Shown in pieces: positions 1 to 6,227 of a DNA stretch of 14,919 bases. This DNA comes from Pseudomonadota bacterium (GTDB lineage Bacteria > Pseudomonadota > Gammaproteobacteria > Steroidobacterales > Steroidobacteraceae). Made by a program: the position numbers and the translations under genes. A model generated the notes under the pieces. It was given only the letters and a program-made list of their open reading frames with translations. It made no database searches and had not been told where the DNA came from. Where the stretch lies: assembly GCA_021850555.1 (NCBI GenBank), contig JAJZLX010000212.1, positions 1 to 14,919 of the forward strand. The letters are read 5' to 3'. Each line of letters begins with the position of its first letter. The first letter of the stretch is position 1.

Positions 1-1
1 G

Positions 2-1231
2 AAGGCGGCGGACCTCTCCATCAACTCCTGCGGCATGTCGAAGTGGCTCATCCAGAAGGGCGCGGGGCTCATGGGGGGTACGGCGAATTTCGCGGATAAC
101 ACGCAATCCACCCTGGCGGCTACCGATGCGGCCATGGGCAAGAGCTCAGGCTACCTCGCCGACATGTACAACGGCGTGAGCGATGCCGACACTGTCCTCA
201 ACAACCTCGACAGTGACATCACGTCTCAGGAGAAGGCGGCGGGGGTGAACCCGAATTCTCAGGCCGGGCAGGCAACGCTCTGCGCAAGCGGCGGGGAATG
301 CAACACGGTGTGGAACCTGCTCGATCAGAGCGATCTCGGGAATTCCACCGCAAAGGAGGTGGTCTGGGACAAGACGCTCCTGATGAACCTGATCGGCACC
401 AAGGTCGTGTGCCCCAAGGGCAGCAGCTGCACACAGCTGCCGAGCACTGGATTTGAGATCTATCCGGCGACTCTCGGGATCGCGGGCGCGAGCGGACCGG
501 CGGGATCGATGTACAACGTTTACCGGCTCTTCCTCTGCGGCATGAACTGGCGTACCGCGGGAAAGAATGCCGCAGTCCAGCAGGTCGTCAACTATTACTG
601 CGGCGGCGCGAACAAATCGCAACAGGCCGGGACCGGGTTTTCGAAAATCGTGGTCTTCCAGTGCGGGGATTCTGACCTGTATTCAAACCCCGCGGTGCCC
701 TGCACCGATATCGTGCGCGAACCGCTCGCGGAGAGCTTGCTCGGGAGCACCGAGGGGTACCTGCCTTATGTCGCCAATATCCTCGATCAAGGCGTGCAGG
801 AGGTGATCAATAATCAGCCGCTCGATAATCAGGTGATCGCGCTGCTTCAGATCGTGCCCGCACCGCTATACCAGGCGGTCAACGCCGCGGCTGTGTTCCC
901 ATCCGCCTCGCAGGAGATGGTCATGAGCATGAGCGTCTATACGGCAGATCTCCTGGTGGACGATGAAATCCGCCACATTGCCCGTACCGCCGGCCGGTTG
1001 CAGGCGAGCTCCGAGATACCCCAGGCGCAGATCGTGCAGCTCTACAAGTTCCTCGGCGCCATGATCGTGCAGGCCAGGGAAAACGACAAATCGTTCATGA
1101 CCTCTATCCAGATGCAGCAGACCCTGATGCAGCAGATCCGAGAGATCAACGCGGCGGTGGCGCGTGAAACCGTCACTCAGGGGCTGCTCGGAGCATCTCA
1201 GTTCGGACTCGTCGTGACCCAACAGCAGTAG
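2..1231 (+). CDS. traH: TraH, F-type conjugative transfer protein (3' part; N-terminus outside window)
   Basis: TraH is a periplasmic/outer-membrane-associated protein needed for F-type pilus assembly and mating-pair stabilisation, working with TraF, TraG, TraN, TraU, TraW and TrbC. The frame is open to the left edge and encodes a segment reading DLSINSCG before the first in-window ATG at 35, matching the SINSC segment near the TraH N-terminus. The ATG at 35 is therefore internal and the real start lies upstream. About 409 residues are visible, against roughly 450-480 for the family. The protein is cysteine-rich (LCASGGEC, VVCPKGSSC, FLCGMNW, YYCGG, FQCGD), as expected for a disulfide-bonded exported protein. 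The C-terminal 60 residues are Gln/Met-rich and helical, fitting the TraH coiled-coil end. The stop TAG is 13 nt before traG, so the two are probably co-transcribed. The family call is confident; only the N-terminus is missing. Confidence 0.88.
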   Translation, partial: KAADLSINSCGMSKWLIQKGAGLMGGTANFADNTQSTLAATDAAMGKSSGYLADMYNGVSDADTVLNNLDSDITSQEKAAGVNPNSQAGQATLCASGGECNTVWNLLDQSDLGNSTAKEVVWDKTLLMNLIGTKVVCPKGSSCTQLPSTGFEIYPATLGIAGASGPAGSMYNVYRLFLCGMNWRTAGKNAAVQQVVNYYCGGANKSQQAGTGFSKIVVFQCGDSDLYSNPAVPCTDIVREPLAESLLGSTEGYLPYVANILDQGVQEVINNQPLDNQVIALLQIVPAPLYQAVNAAAVFPSASQEMVMSMSVYTADLLVDDEIRHIARTAGRLQASSEIPQAQIVQLYKFLGAMIVQARENDKSFMTSIQMQQTLMQQIREINAAVARETVTQGLLGASQFGLVVTQQQ

Positions 1232-1244
1232 GACGGATCACCCG

Positions 1245-4067
1245 ATGCGTAAGACATGGCCTCTCCTCCTCTGCGGTCTGCTGGCAAGCCCTGTCGCTCT
1301 CGCCGGCGGCATGAATCCCGTGGGATACAACGCCTGGGATTACTATGTGTTCGGCGACGGACCTGCTATCTACCACATCTTGGAGTCTATCAAGCTCCTC
1401 ATGTTGCCGGCGGTCGGCGGGGGCATGTTCCAGGGGTTGCTCATCGCCATCGCGCTGATCGGTGGATTCCTCGTGATCGTCGAGGCAGGTTTTTCCCCTA
1501 GTAAGGGGGTGGAGAAGCTGATCGGCTACTTCCTCGTGCTGGCGTTTGTGGTGTTCCTTACGATGGGAGCCCGCGTGAATGTTACCATCGACGACAGTGC
1601 GAACGGATACTTCAACACCGTGCCGGGCGTGCCGGCGATCGTCGGCGTCCCGGCCGCCGTGATCTCAGAAATCGGCTATAAGCTCGAGCACGGCATCGAG
1701 CAGGACTTCTCCATCCCCGACGGGCTGAAAGTCACGCACAGTGGGATGTACGACGTGATGGGGCGGACGTTGAAGGATGCAAACCGGATGGTCATCACGG
1801 ACCCGAACTTGAGACGGGATCTTACCGGATATGTAGAGAACTGCGTTGTACCGGAGATCGGCCTCGGCCGGGTGAGCGTCGAACAGCTGATGAAATCGGG
1901 CGATCTTCTGGCCACATTTGGGCAGGCAGCAACCCCCTCGCTCCTTACCCCATACTACCCGGTCGGGACGGGCGGACCACCCTCGGCGCTGTCCGACCAG
2001 GGCACGCTCGTGCGATGCCAGAGCGCATACGGCTCTCTCTCGCCTGATCTGCAGAATTACGCGAATGCACTTCTGAATGCGCAGTCCGCCGAGTGGCAGT
2101 CGACGGGTATCATGGTGCCGTTCGGGACCGCGATGCAGGACGTTCTGCAACAGGCTGCCGCGGGCGGTGACGGCAATCCAGTGACAAGCGGGTACTCGAG
2201 CCCGGAGAGCTATATCCTGCAGAGTGCGCTCATCAACACTTCGCGACCAGCGTTCCAGCGTGCGGCCGCCGAGCTCGGGGAGAATCCGGTCATGCTCTCG
2301 ACTGCGATCTCGCAGGCGGACCAGGCGCAGCGCTCAAGCTGGTACACGACTGTCACCGTGTTCCACAACATGATCGGCTACGTGTATATCGTGCTGCAGG
2401 CATTCGTGCTCGCACTGGTGCCGATCATCGCAGCGATGCTCCTGATTCCGGGACTCGGGGGGAAGATCTTCTTGAACTACCTGCAGGTGCTGCTCTGGCT
2501 CGTGTTGTGGGGGCCGCTCTTCGCGGTCGACAACTTCGTCGCAGTCCTCAATGGCGGTATGCAGCTGCACAACCTACTCGCGCCCGGTCTCTCGATGATG
2601 AACTCGATGGCTATGTCGAAGGCTACGATCGATCTGAGCCTGGCTGCGAGTTTCCTTGGTACGCTCATCCCGCTACTCGCCTGGGGTATCGTGAAGGGTT
2701 CATTTGCGTTCACTGAGTTCATCCTGACCGGGATGGGAACGGCCTTCGGGCAGCAGGCCGGCATGATCGCGGCGAGCGGCAACGTGTCCCTCGGCAACAC
2801 CTCGCTCAATAACGTCGGGATGGACAAGTACTCGACGTCCATCACGTCCGATATCGGTGACGGGGGGGTGAACTCGAGTATCGGCGCCGGTGCGCTGAGT
2901 TCGACGGCACAGCTCGGCGGCTACAACACGATGGCAGGCAGGACCGATGTGACGGCACGCGGCGGCTTACAGAGGTCGTACGCAGTCCAGATCGGCAATA
3001 CTCGGATGGAGAATCTGAGCAGGAGCCAGGCCCAGAGCATCAAGACCGATGCGGCCCAAAGGGCAAATACGCTCGAGAGCTTCGGTCATGAGGTGTCTGA
3101 CGGCTTGCATCGGATGCAGAGCAATATTCAGCGGTACGGGATCAATACCGCCGGTCAAGCCGCGCTCGCGGCGAAAGCTGCTCACGATTACAGTGAGGCC
3201 GCGAAGCTCATGAGCGCGCATCAGATACAGGGAGGCATCGAGGGGAATTTGAGCGCCGATACAGAAGGTGAGGCTGGAGGCAAGATCGGTGTTGGCGGTG
3301 GCCTTACGGGCAGGATCGAGAAGGCGAAGGACCTGATCGGCAAAGCGAATGAGGACAGCTCCAAGTTATTGCAGGAACAGCACCAGTACTCGCATGAGCA
3401 TGGCACGTCCACTTCGAGCGGATGGGACGATAAGAGTTCGACCTCCTCTGCCTATAGGCAACAGTACGATCGGAGTGTCGCGCGTGCGCACGACGAGCTG
3501 TCTTCATTGTCTCGGACGGTGTCCGACCTGCGGAACGTACAGATCTCGGAGGGGTATACGCAGACGGAAAGCCAGGCGGCCCTGCCGTCGGTCGGATCTG
3601 CCGGTGCGCCGGGCAGTACCGCGGTAGGGCCTGGAGGTACGCTCGGTCAATTCGTTGGGCAGAGAGCGATGTCTTCTGCTGGTGCGCGTGGATTGGTCTC
3701 TGGTGCTGATCGCGCGGCAAGCGATGCAAACTGGGCAGCGAATGACGTTCCGGGCGCTCAGGCGGCAGTAGGGGAGGCTGTCGGCGCCGACAGGGCGGCT
3801 GTTGGAACGGCGCAGGGTACGGTGAGCGGGCCTGGCGTGACCAAATCGGGAATTGTACATACGGCCGATCTGATCAGGAAGAAAGAGACCTTCCATAATA
3901 TGGATATCAAAGGCTCTACGATCATCCAGGAGAGGCATGTCAAGGGGAAGGCTCACGCCGTCCAGACAGGATCCGTAATCGACGCGATGGCGAATGGTGG
4001 GGTTAGCGTGAACGTCGATCGCTCGCCGAAGCAGATCGATTCGGTCTTCAAGAACGAGCAAATGTGA
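1245..4067 (+). CDS. traG: TraG, F-type mating-pair stabilisation / pilus assembly membrane protein
   Basis: This 940-aa protein is close in length to F TraG (938 aa) and follows traH as in F. In F, the TraG N-terminal half works in pilus assembly and the C-terminal half in mating-pair stabilisation and interaction with the recipient. A signal-like hydrophobic segment lies at residues 4-20 (ending ALAGG). Membrane segments follow at about 58-82, 91-108, 375-400, 409-436 and 467-492. A large polar loop of roughly 265 residues separates the first two from the rest. The region from about 500 to 940 is hydrophilic and rich in Ser, Gly, Ala and Gln, fitting the periplasmic TraG C-terminal domain, which diverges quickly between elements. 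The ATG at 1245 begins the signal-like segment directly and lies 13 nt after traH. No frameshift or truncation is seen. Confidence 0.88.
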   Translation: MRKTWPLLLCGLLASPVALAGGMNPVGYNAWDYYVFGDGPAIYHILESIKLLMLPAVGGGMFQGLLIAIALIGGFLVIVEAGFSPSKGVEKLIGYFLVLAFVVFLTMGARVNVTIDDSANGYFNTVPGVPAIVGVPAAVISEIGYKLEHGIEQDFSIPDGLKVTHSGMYDVMGRTLKDANRMVITDPNLRRDLTGYVENCVVPEIGLGRVSVEQLMKSGDLLATFGQAATPSLLTPYYPVGTGGPPSALSDQGTLVRCQSAYGSLSPDLQNYANALLNAQSAEWQSTGIMVPFGTAMQDVLQQAAAGGDGNPVTSGYSSPESYILQSALINTSRPAFQRAAAELGENPVMLSTAISQADQAQRSSWYTTVTVFHNMIGYVYIVLQAFVLALVPIIAAMLLIPGLGGKIFLNYLQVLLWLVLWGPLFAVDNFVAVLNGGMQLHNLLAPGLSMMNSMAMSKATIDLSLAASFLGTLIPLLAWGIVKGSFAFTEFILTGMGTAFGQQAGMIAASGNVSLGNTSLNNVGMDKYSTSITSDIGDGGVNSSIGAGALSSTAQLGGYNTMAGRTDVTARGGLQRSYAVQIGNTRMENLSRSQAQSIKTDAAQRANTLESFGHEVSDGLHRMQSNIQRYGINTAGQAALAAKAAHDYSEAAKLMSAHQIQGGIEGNLSADTEGEAGGKIGVGGGLTGRIEKAKDLIGKANEDSSKLLQEQHQYSHEHGTSTSSGWDDKSSTSSAYRQQYDRSVARAHDELSSLSRTVSDLRNVQISEGYTQTESQAALPSVGSAGAPGSTAVGPGGTLGQFVGQRAMSSAGARGLVSGADRAASDANWAANDVPGAQAAVGEAVGADRAAVGTAQGTVSGPGVTKSGIVHTADLIRKKETFHNMDIKGSTIIQERHVKGKAHAVQTGSVIDAMANGGVSVNVDRSPKQIDSVFKNEQM

Positions 4068-4103
4068 CCTGGTTCATGTTCGCAAGCCATTGATCTGTAA
4101 TGG

Positions 4104-4124
4104 GGCACGCCGTGCCGGTTGTTT
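4104..4124 (+). terminator. Weak terminator-like hairpin after traG
   Basis: A near-perfect palindrome, GGCACG-C-CGTGCC (4104-4116), lies 37 nt past the traG stop and is followed by a T-rich but interrupted tail (GGTTGTTT). The usable stem is 5 bp with a 3-nt loop, so it would be a weak Rho-independent terminator at best. A second small inverted repeat, CCATT/AATGG (4087-4103), sits just upstream. Seen directly in sequence; the function is inferred. Confidence 0.3.
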
Positions 4125-4136
4125 CCGAGCGTTTGT

Positions 4137-4176
4137 CGGATAAAAATTCTACGCAACAGGGTCAGGGGGATATACT
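4137..4176 (+). promoter_or_regulatory. Candidate promoter for the 82-aa membrane protein gene
   Basis: The best -10 candidate in the traG-downstream gap is TATACT at 4171-4176. A poor -35 (TCTACG, 4148-4153) lies 17 nt upstream, and an AT-rich stretch (CGGATAAAAATT, 4137-4148) precedes it. The AT-rich 12-mer recurs exactly, on the other strand, at 6184-6195 in another intergenic region of the core. The gap 4068-4227 holds no other gene that I can support. Confidence 0.35.
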
Positions 4177-4227
4177 GCGCGCTGATGGCGCGGAACACGC
4201 GCTGGCTGAATGGAAAGGAGGACAGAA

Positions 4228-4476
4228 ATGCTTCCCGAATTGGCTGCGGTGAACAGGCCGGTCCCGGTCTGGTTCTACCTTCTGCTTTTTGGCGGGCCGG
4301 TGGTGCTCGTGTCGCTGGTTTGGTGGATGGGTAAGCGGGGGTGGATCAAGCTTGCCGGTAGGCCCCGTGGTCAGAGTGGAATCAATCCCGCCACTGGGCT
4401 TCCTATGCTAGGACTTATGGATACTGGAGGGAATCTGTACGGATTCGGCAGGTCCAGTTCATCCTCAGACGAGTGA
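4228..4476 (+). CDS. Small single-pass membrane protein with NPATGLPM tail
   Basis: An 82-aa protein of unknown function. I place the start at ATG 4228 rather than the in-frame ATG at 4210, because the strong ribosome binding site AAGGAGG (4214-4220) lies 7 nt before 4228 and would fall inside the longer reading. One membrane segment spans residues 13-35 (VPVWFYLLLFGGPVVLVSLV), followed by a basic patch (GKRGWIKLAGRPRGQ), which predicts a cytoplasmic C-terminus. The tail contains NPATGLPM and then D..GN.YG, ending in a Ser run with DE. From memory, tails of this kind occur in small hypothetical proteins of proteobacterial mobile elements, but I cannot name a family. The gene lies between traG and the antitoxin-like gene, which faces it. 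Its good ribosome binding site and candidate promoter suggest it is a real, independently expressed gene. Confidence 0.68.
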   Translation: MLPELAAVNRPVPVWFYLLLFGGPVVLVSLVWWMGKRGWIKLAGRPRGQSGINPATGLPMLGLMDTGGNLYGFGRSSSSSDE

Positions 4477-4482
4477 TAGTTA

Positions 4483-4520
4483 ACGCCCGCATGATCGGCG
4501 TGAGGTTTTAGGCGCGGGCG
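4483..4520. terminator. Weak inverted repeats between convergent gene ends
   Basis: Between the ends of the 82-aa gene and the antitoxin-like gene are two overlapping inverted repeats. One is ACGCC/GGCGT (4483-4487, 4497-4501) followed by GAGGTTTTAGG. The other is CGCCCGC/GCGGGCG (4484-4490, 4514-4520), with a 23-nt loop that includes the stop of the minus-strand gene. Either could give weak termination, but neither has a proper T-tract. Confidence 0.25.
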
Positions 4521-5002
4521 GTGTGGGCAGACGCCTCGTCTCCTACCTTTGTCTCCCGCTGGCTCACGGTCCGCTGCTGTCCGAGCTGATTGATCAATCC
4601 GCTCACGTATTCTGTCCCCATCCTGGTCCTCAGCGCGTCGATCGGCGCGCGATCGCCTAGGGCTGTCTGCGGCGTTACGAGCCAGAGCCCAGCCTGTTCA
4701 GTGCCGAGATGGGTGGCTGCCCGCGTATAGGCCCGCGCCACTGCGAAGAGCAGATCCGATTCGCGGGCGCCAAGCGTATCGCTGGCCTCGAGAGCGTCGG
4801 GGTCCACCCCTAAGAAATTCGCCAAGTACTTGTCCGAGACGCCGATTGCCTTGGCGACGGTGCGCAGGCTCGCCGGCGGCAGACCAGCTTCGATGAGTGC
4901 ATGCCAGGCGAGACCGCCCGCGGGCGGATTCTTCAGCGCCAGCACCTGCTTCAGCGATGTGGCCCGCTTTGGGATGAGGCGCAGCTTCAAGTTCGACGAC
5001 AT
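4508..5002 (-). CDS. Xre/MbcA/ParS-type antitoxin-like DNA-binding protein, no adjacent toxin
   Basis: A 164-aa protein with the two-part layout of Xre-type antitoxins. A helix-turn-helix lies at about residues 45-65 (SLRTVAKAIGVSDKYLANFL). A C-terminal DUF2384/MbcA-ParS-Xre toxin-binding-like domain lies at about 98-141, with the signature W..TP...LGDRAPIDALRT..GTEYV...L. Such proteins normally neutralise a RES-domain (or related) toxin encoded next to them and repress their own promoter. No RES toxin is seen on either side: downstream is the convergent 82-aa membrane protein, and upstream is a divergent exported protein. It may be an orphan acting only as a regulator. The start ATG at 5002 is preceded by GAGGA 8-9 nt upstream. 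The promoter region (5019-5078) holds long inverted repeats suited to autoregulation and shared control with the divergent gene. Confidence 0.75.
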   Translation of the reverse strand: MSSNLKLRLIPKRATSLKQVLALKNPPAGGLAWHALIEAGLPPASLRTVAKAIGVSDKYLANFLGVDPDALEASDTLGARESDLLFAVARAYTRAATHLGTEQAGLWLVTPQTALGDRAPIDALRTRMGTEYVSGLINQLGQQRTVSQRETKVGDEASAHTARA

Positions 5003-5018
5003 TTTTTATTCCTCGGTA

Positions 5019-5078
5019 CTCCGAATTCTTTTTTATAGCGAATGCCGTTACCTATAAAAAAGATAAGGTCATTCGGAG
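5019..5078. promoter_or_regulatory. Palindromic divergent promoter/operator region
   Basis: A perfect 12-bp inverted repeat, TCTTTTTTATAG (5027-5038) and CTATAAAAAAGA (5052-5063), is separated by 13 nt. It is flanked by a second inverted repeat, CTCCGAAT (5019-5026) and ATTCGGAG (5071-5078). By symmetry, each strand has a TATAAA-like -10 with a weak TTTTTA -35 17 nt upstream, so two overlapping promoters would face each other. The region lies between the antitoxin-like gene (start 5002, -) and the exported protein gene (start 5086, +). The palindromic arms are suited to a dimeric helix-turn-helix repressor. Repeats are seen directly; promoter strength and regulator are inferred. Confidence 0.55.
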
Positions 5079-5085
5079 AGCTCTC

Positions 5086-5772
5086 ATGCAGATATCGGGT
5101 AGACGCATTGCCGCGACCGCTGTCGCGGGTATTTTTTATCTCGGGCTGGTCGCAGCGCCGGCCTTGGCGGCTGGCAGCCCCCTGGGGGGACTCGAGGCCC
5201 CGATCGGCTCCCCCGGCACATGGGTCTCCTGCTCGCGGGCGGTGAGAGAGATACTGCCGAAGGGCTGGCGGCTCGAGCTTCCCGGGGCACCCCCGCTTTG
5301 CAGATCGGTTTCCTGGAGAGCAGGGGATACCGCGCTCGGTATATACGAGCGGATCGGCGCGCAGTCCAGACTCGCGGTTGTCGCGGATGTGGGATCGAGG
5401 ACCCTGACGCTCGGCACCCGGTTGGCGATCGATGCCGCGCACAGGACGGACGGGCGGCGGGTGAGCGGGCCGAGGGCGTTCGCGGACACATCCGTGCGCG
5501 CTCCGCTCAGCGCGATCGCTGCCCGCTACAAGCTGAGACTGCGATGCATTTCAGCGTGTGCCCGGCGGCTGCCCGGGCCAGTGACCCTGATGCTCGCGGG
5601 AGACATCGGCGAGGACGCAAGACTGCTCGAGCGCTCGCTCGGACTGGTCGAGCCGCTCAGGATCACGGAAGATCCGGTCACTCACGTGCTGGATGTACGC
5701 CAGGCTCGGCACGCGAGTTTCGCGGTCGAGCTGCCGCGCCCGAAGAAGAAGTGGTGGCAGCGGTGGTTTTGA
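5086..5772 (+). CDS. Exported protein with TcpQ/PilL-like and secretin-N (STN)-like regions
   Basis: A 228-aa protein with an N-terminal signal sequence (basic start, hydrophobic residues 9-26, ending APALAAG), so probably periplasmic. The first mature region, about 46-110, reads S.AVREILPKGWRLEL...SVSWRAGDTALGIYERI, resembling the short TcpQ/PilL-type domains of pilus and conjugation systems. The second, about 137-205, reads APLSAIAARYKLRL...PGPVTLMLAGDIGEDARLLERSLGL, resembling the STN/secretin N-terminal fold. The protein ends in a basic aromatic tail (PKKKWWQRWF). Such modules usually bind cell-wall or outer-membrane partners near a secretin or pilus. No secretin gene is visible here. The start is preceded by GGAGAG. 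It is transcribed divergently from the antitoxin-like gene. Domain calls are from pattern only and the exact family is not identified. Confidence 0.65.
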   Translation: MQISGRRIAATAVAGIFYLGLVAAPALAAGSPLGGLEAPIGSPGTWVSCSRAVREILPKGWRLELPGAPPLCRSVSWRAGDTALGIYERIGAQSRLAVVADVGSRTLTLGTRLAIDAAHRTDGRRVSGPRAFADTSVRAPLSAIAARYKLRLRCISACARRLPGPVTLMLAGDIGEDARLLERSLGLVEPLRITEDPVTHVLDVRQARHASFAVELPRPKKKWWQRWF

Positions 5773-5798
5773 TCCGCACCCCCAGCCCCGGCGGATCA
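5770..5798. repeat. Inverted repeat containing both convergent stop codons
   Basis: TGATCCGC (5770-5777) and GCGGATCA (5791-5798) form a perfect 8-bp inverted repeat with a 13-nt loop. Its outer three bases on each side are the stop codons of the two convergent genes. It could make a hairpin in either transcript, but neither side has a T-tract, so it is not a canonical terminator. Confidence 0.5.
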
Positions 5799-6116
5799 AG
5801 AAGAAGCGTCGGGGCGGGCCAGCACGACGCGCTGGAGTGCTCGAGCGGCAAAGGCGCTGCGGGTACGCGCCGGGCTCTGGCCCTCGACATACTGCAGCGC
5901 GGCGGCCGCGGCGATCTCGCGCGCCTTCTCCTCGGACCCGAGGGCACGAGTGGCCTTTTTCACCAGACCGCGATCCAGGCTGATCGTGGTCATCGTCTTG
6001 CCAGGCAGGCAGATCCGTACGCGCACGTAGTCGTACTTCTTCCCAGTCGTTCCGGCCTGTCCTGCGGCGGCCGGTACGTGCGCTGGGGCGGGGGAGCTGG
6101 CGTGGGTCTCGGACAT
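5796..6116 (-). CDS. Ribbon-helix-helix-like small DNA-binding protein
   Basis: A 106-aa protein. The first 25 residues are Ala/Pro/Gly-rich and probably disordered. Residues about 42-78 (MTTISLDRGLVKKATRALGS, then EEKAREIAAAAALQYVEG) have the strand-helix-helix pattern of ribbon-helix-helix repressors and antitoxins: a short beta strand with TISLD, helix A with LVKKATRAL, and an Ala-rich helix B. A basic C-terminal helix (RTRSAFAARALQRVVLA) follows. Proteins of this fold are common in mobile elements as plasmid-partition, antitoxin or relaxosome (TraY-like) factors; which applies cannot be told here. The ATG at 6116 has a good ribosome binding site (GAGGAGA, 7 nt upstream). The gene is divergent from the 538-aa membrane protein gene, with a palindrome in the shared intergenic region, so local regulation is a reasonable guess. 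Confidence 0.6.
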   Translation of the reverse strand: MSETHASSPAPAHVPAAAGQAGTTGKKYDYVRVRICLPGKTMTTISLDRGLVKKATRALGSEEKAREIAAAAALQYVEGQSPARTRSAFAARALQRVVLARPDASS

Positions 6117-6162
6117 TTCAGGTCTCCTCGATGACTATGCGCCCGATTGGGCTTACCTCATG

Positions 6163-6172
6163 CCTATAGCAA
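6163..6172 (-). promoter_or_regulatory. Candidate extended -10 promoter for the ribbon-helix-helix-like gene
   Basis: On the minus strand this site reads TTGCTATAGG, fitting an extended -10 element (TGC-TATAGG), about 50 nt upstream of the gene start at 6116. The identical 10-mer occurs at 8200-8209 on the plus strand, upstream of the 63-aa gene and in the same orientation relative to it. No convincing -35 is seen, which extended -10 promoters do not strictly need. Confidence 0.35.
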
Positions 6173-6193
6173 TCAGAGGCGGAAATTTTTATC

Positions 6194-6208
6194 CGGGAAT
6201 ATTTCCCG
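6194..6208. promoter_or_regulatory. Palindromic candidate operator
   Basis: CGGGAA-TAT-TTCCCG is a 6-bp perfect inverted repeat with a 3-nt centre, 20 nt before the start of the 538-aa membrane protein gene and between two divergent genes. It is suited to a dimeric regulator such as the neighbouring ribbon-helix-helix-like protein. No binding partner is shown by sequence alone. Confidence 0.35.
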
Positions 6209-6227
6209 ACGATTATTCGGAAAAGCC

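Noticed and set aside
35..1231. traH start at ATG 35
   Set aside because: The frame is open to the left edge and the upstream residues match the conserved SINSC segment of TraH, so this ATG is internal.
4068..4209. Possible origin of transfer in the gap after traG
   Set aside because: It has only short inverted repeats, with no nick-like site, iterons or adjacent relaxase gene.
4210..4227. Earlier ATG start for the 82-aa membrane protein
   Set aside because: The ribosome binding site AAGGAGG would lie inside the coding sequence; the next ATG has ideal spacing to it.
6147..6227. TTG start extending the 538-aa protein upstream
   Set aside because: The added residues are polar and would cover the divergent promoter and palindrome; ATG 6228 leads straight into a membrane segment.
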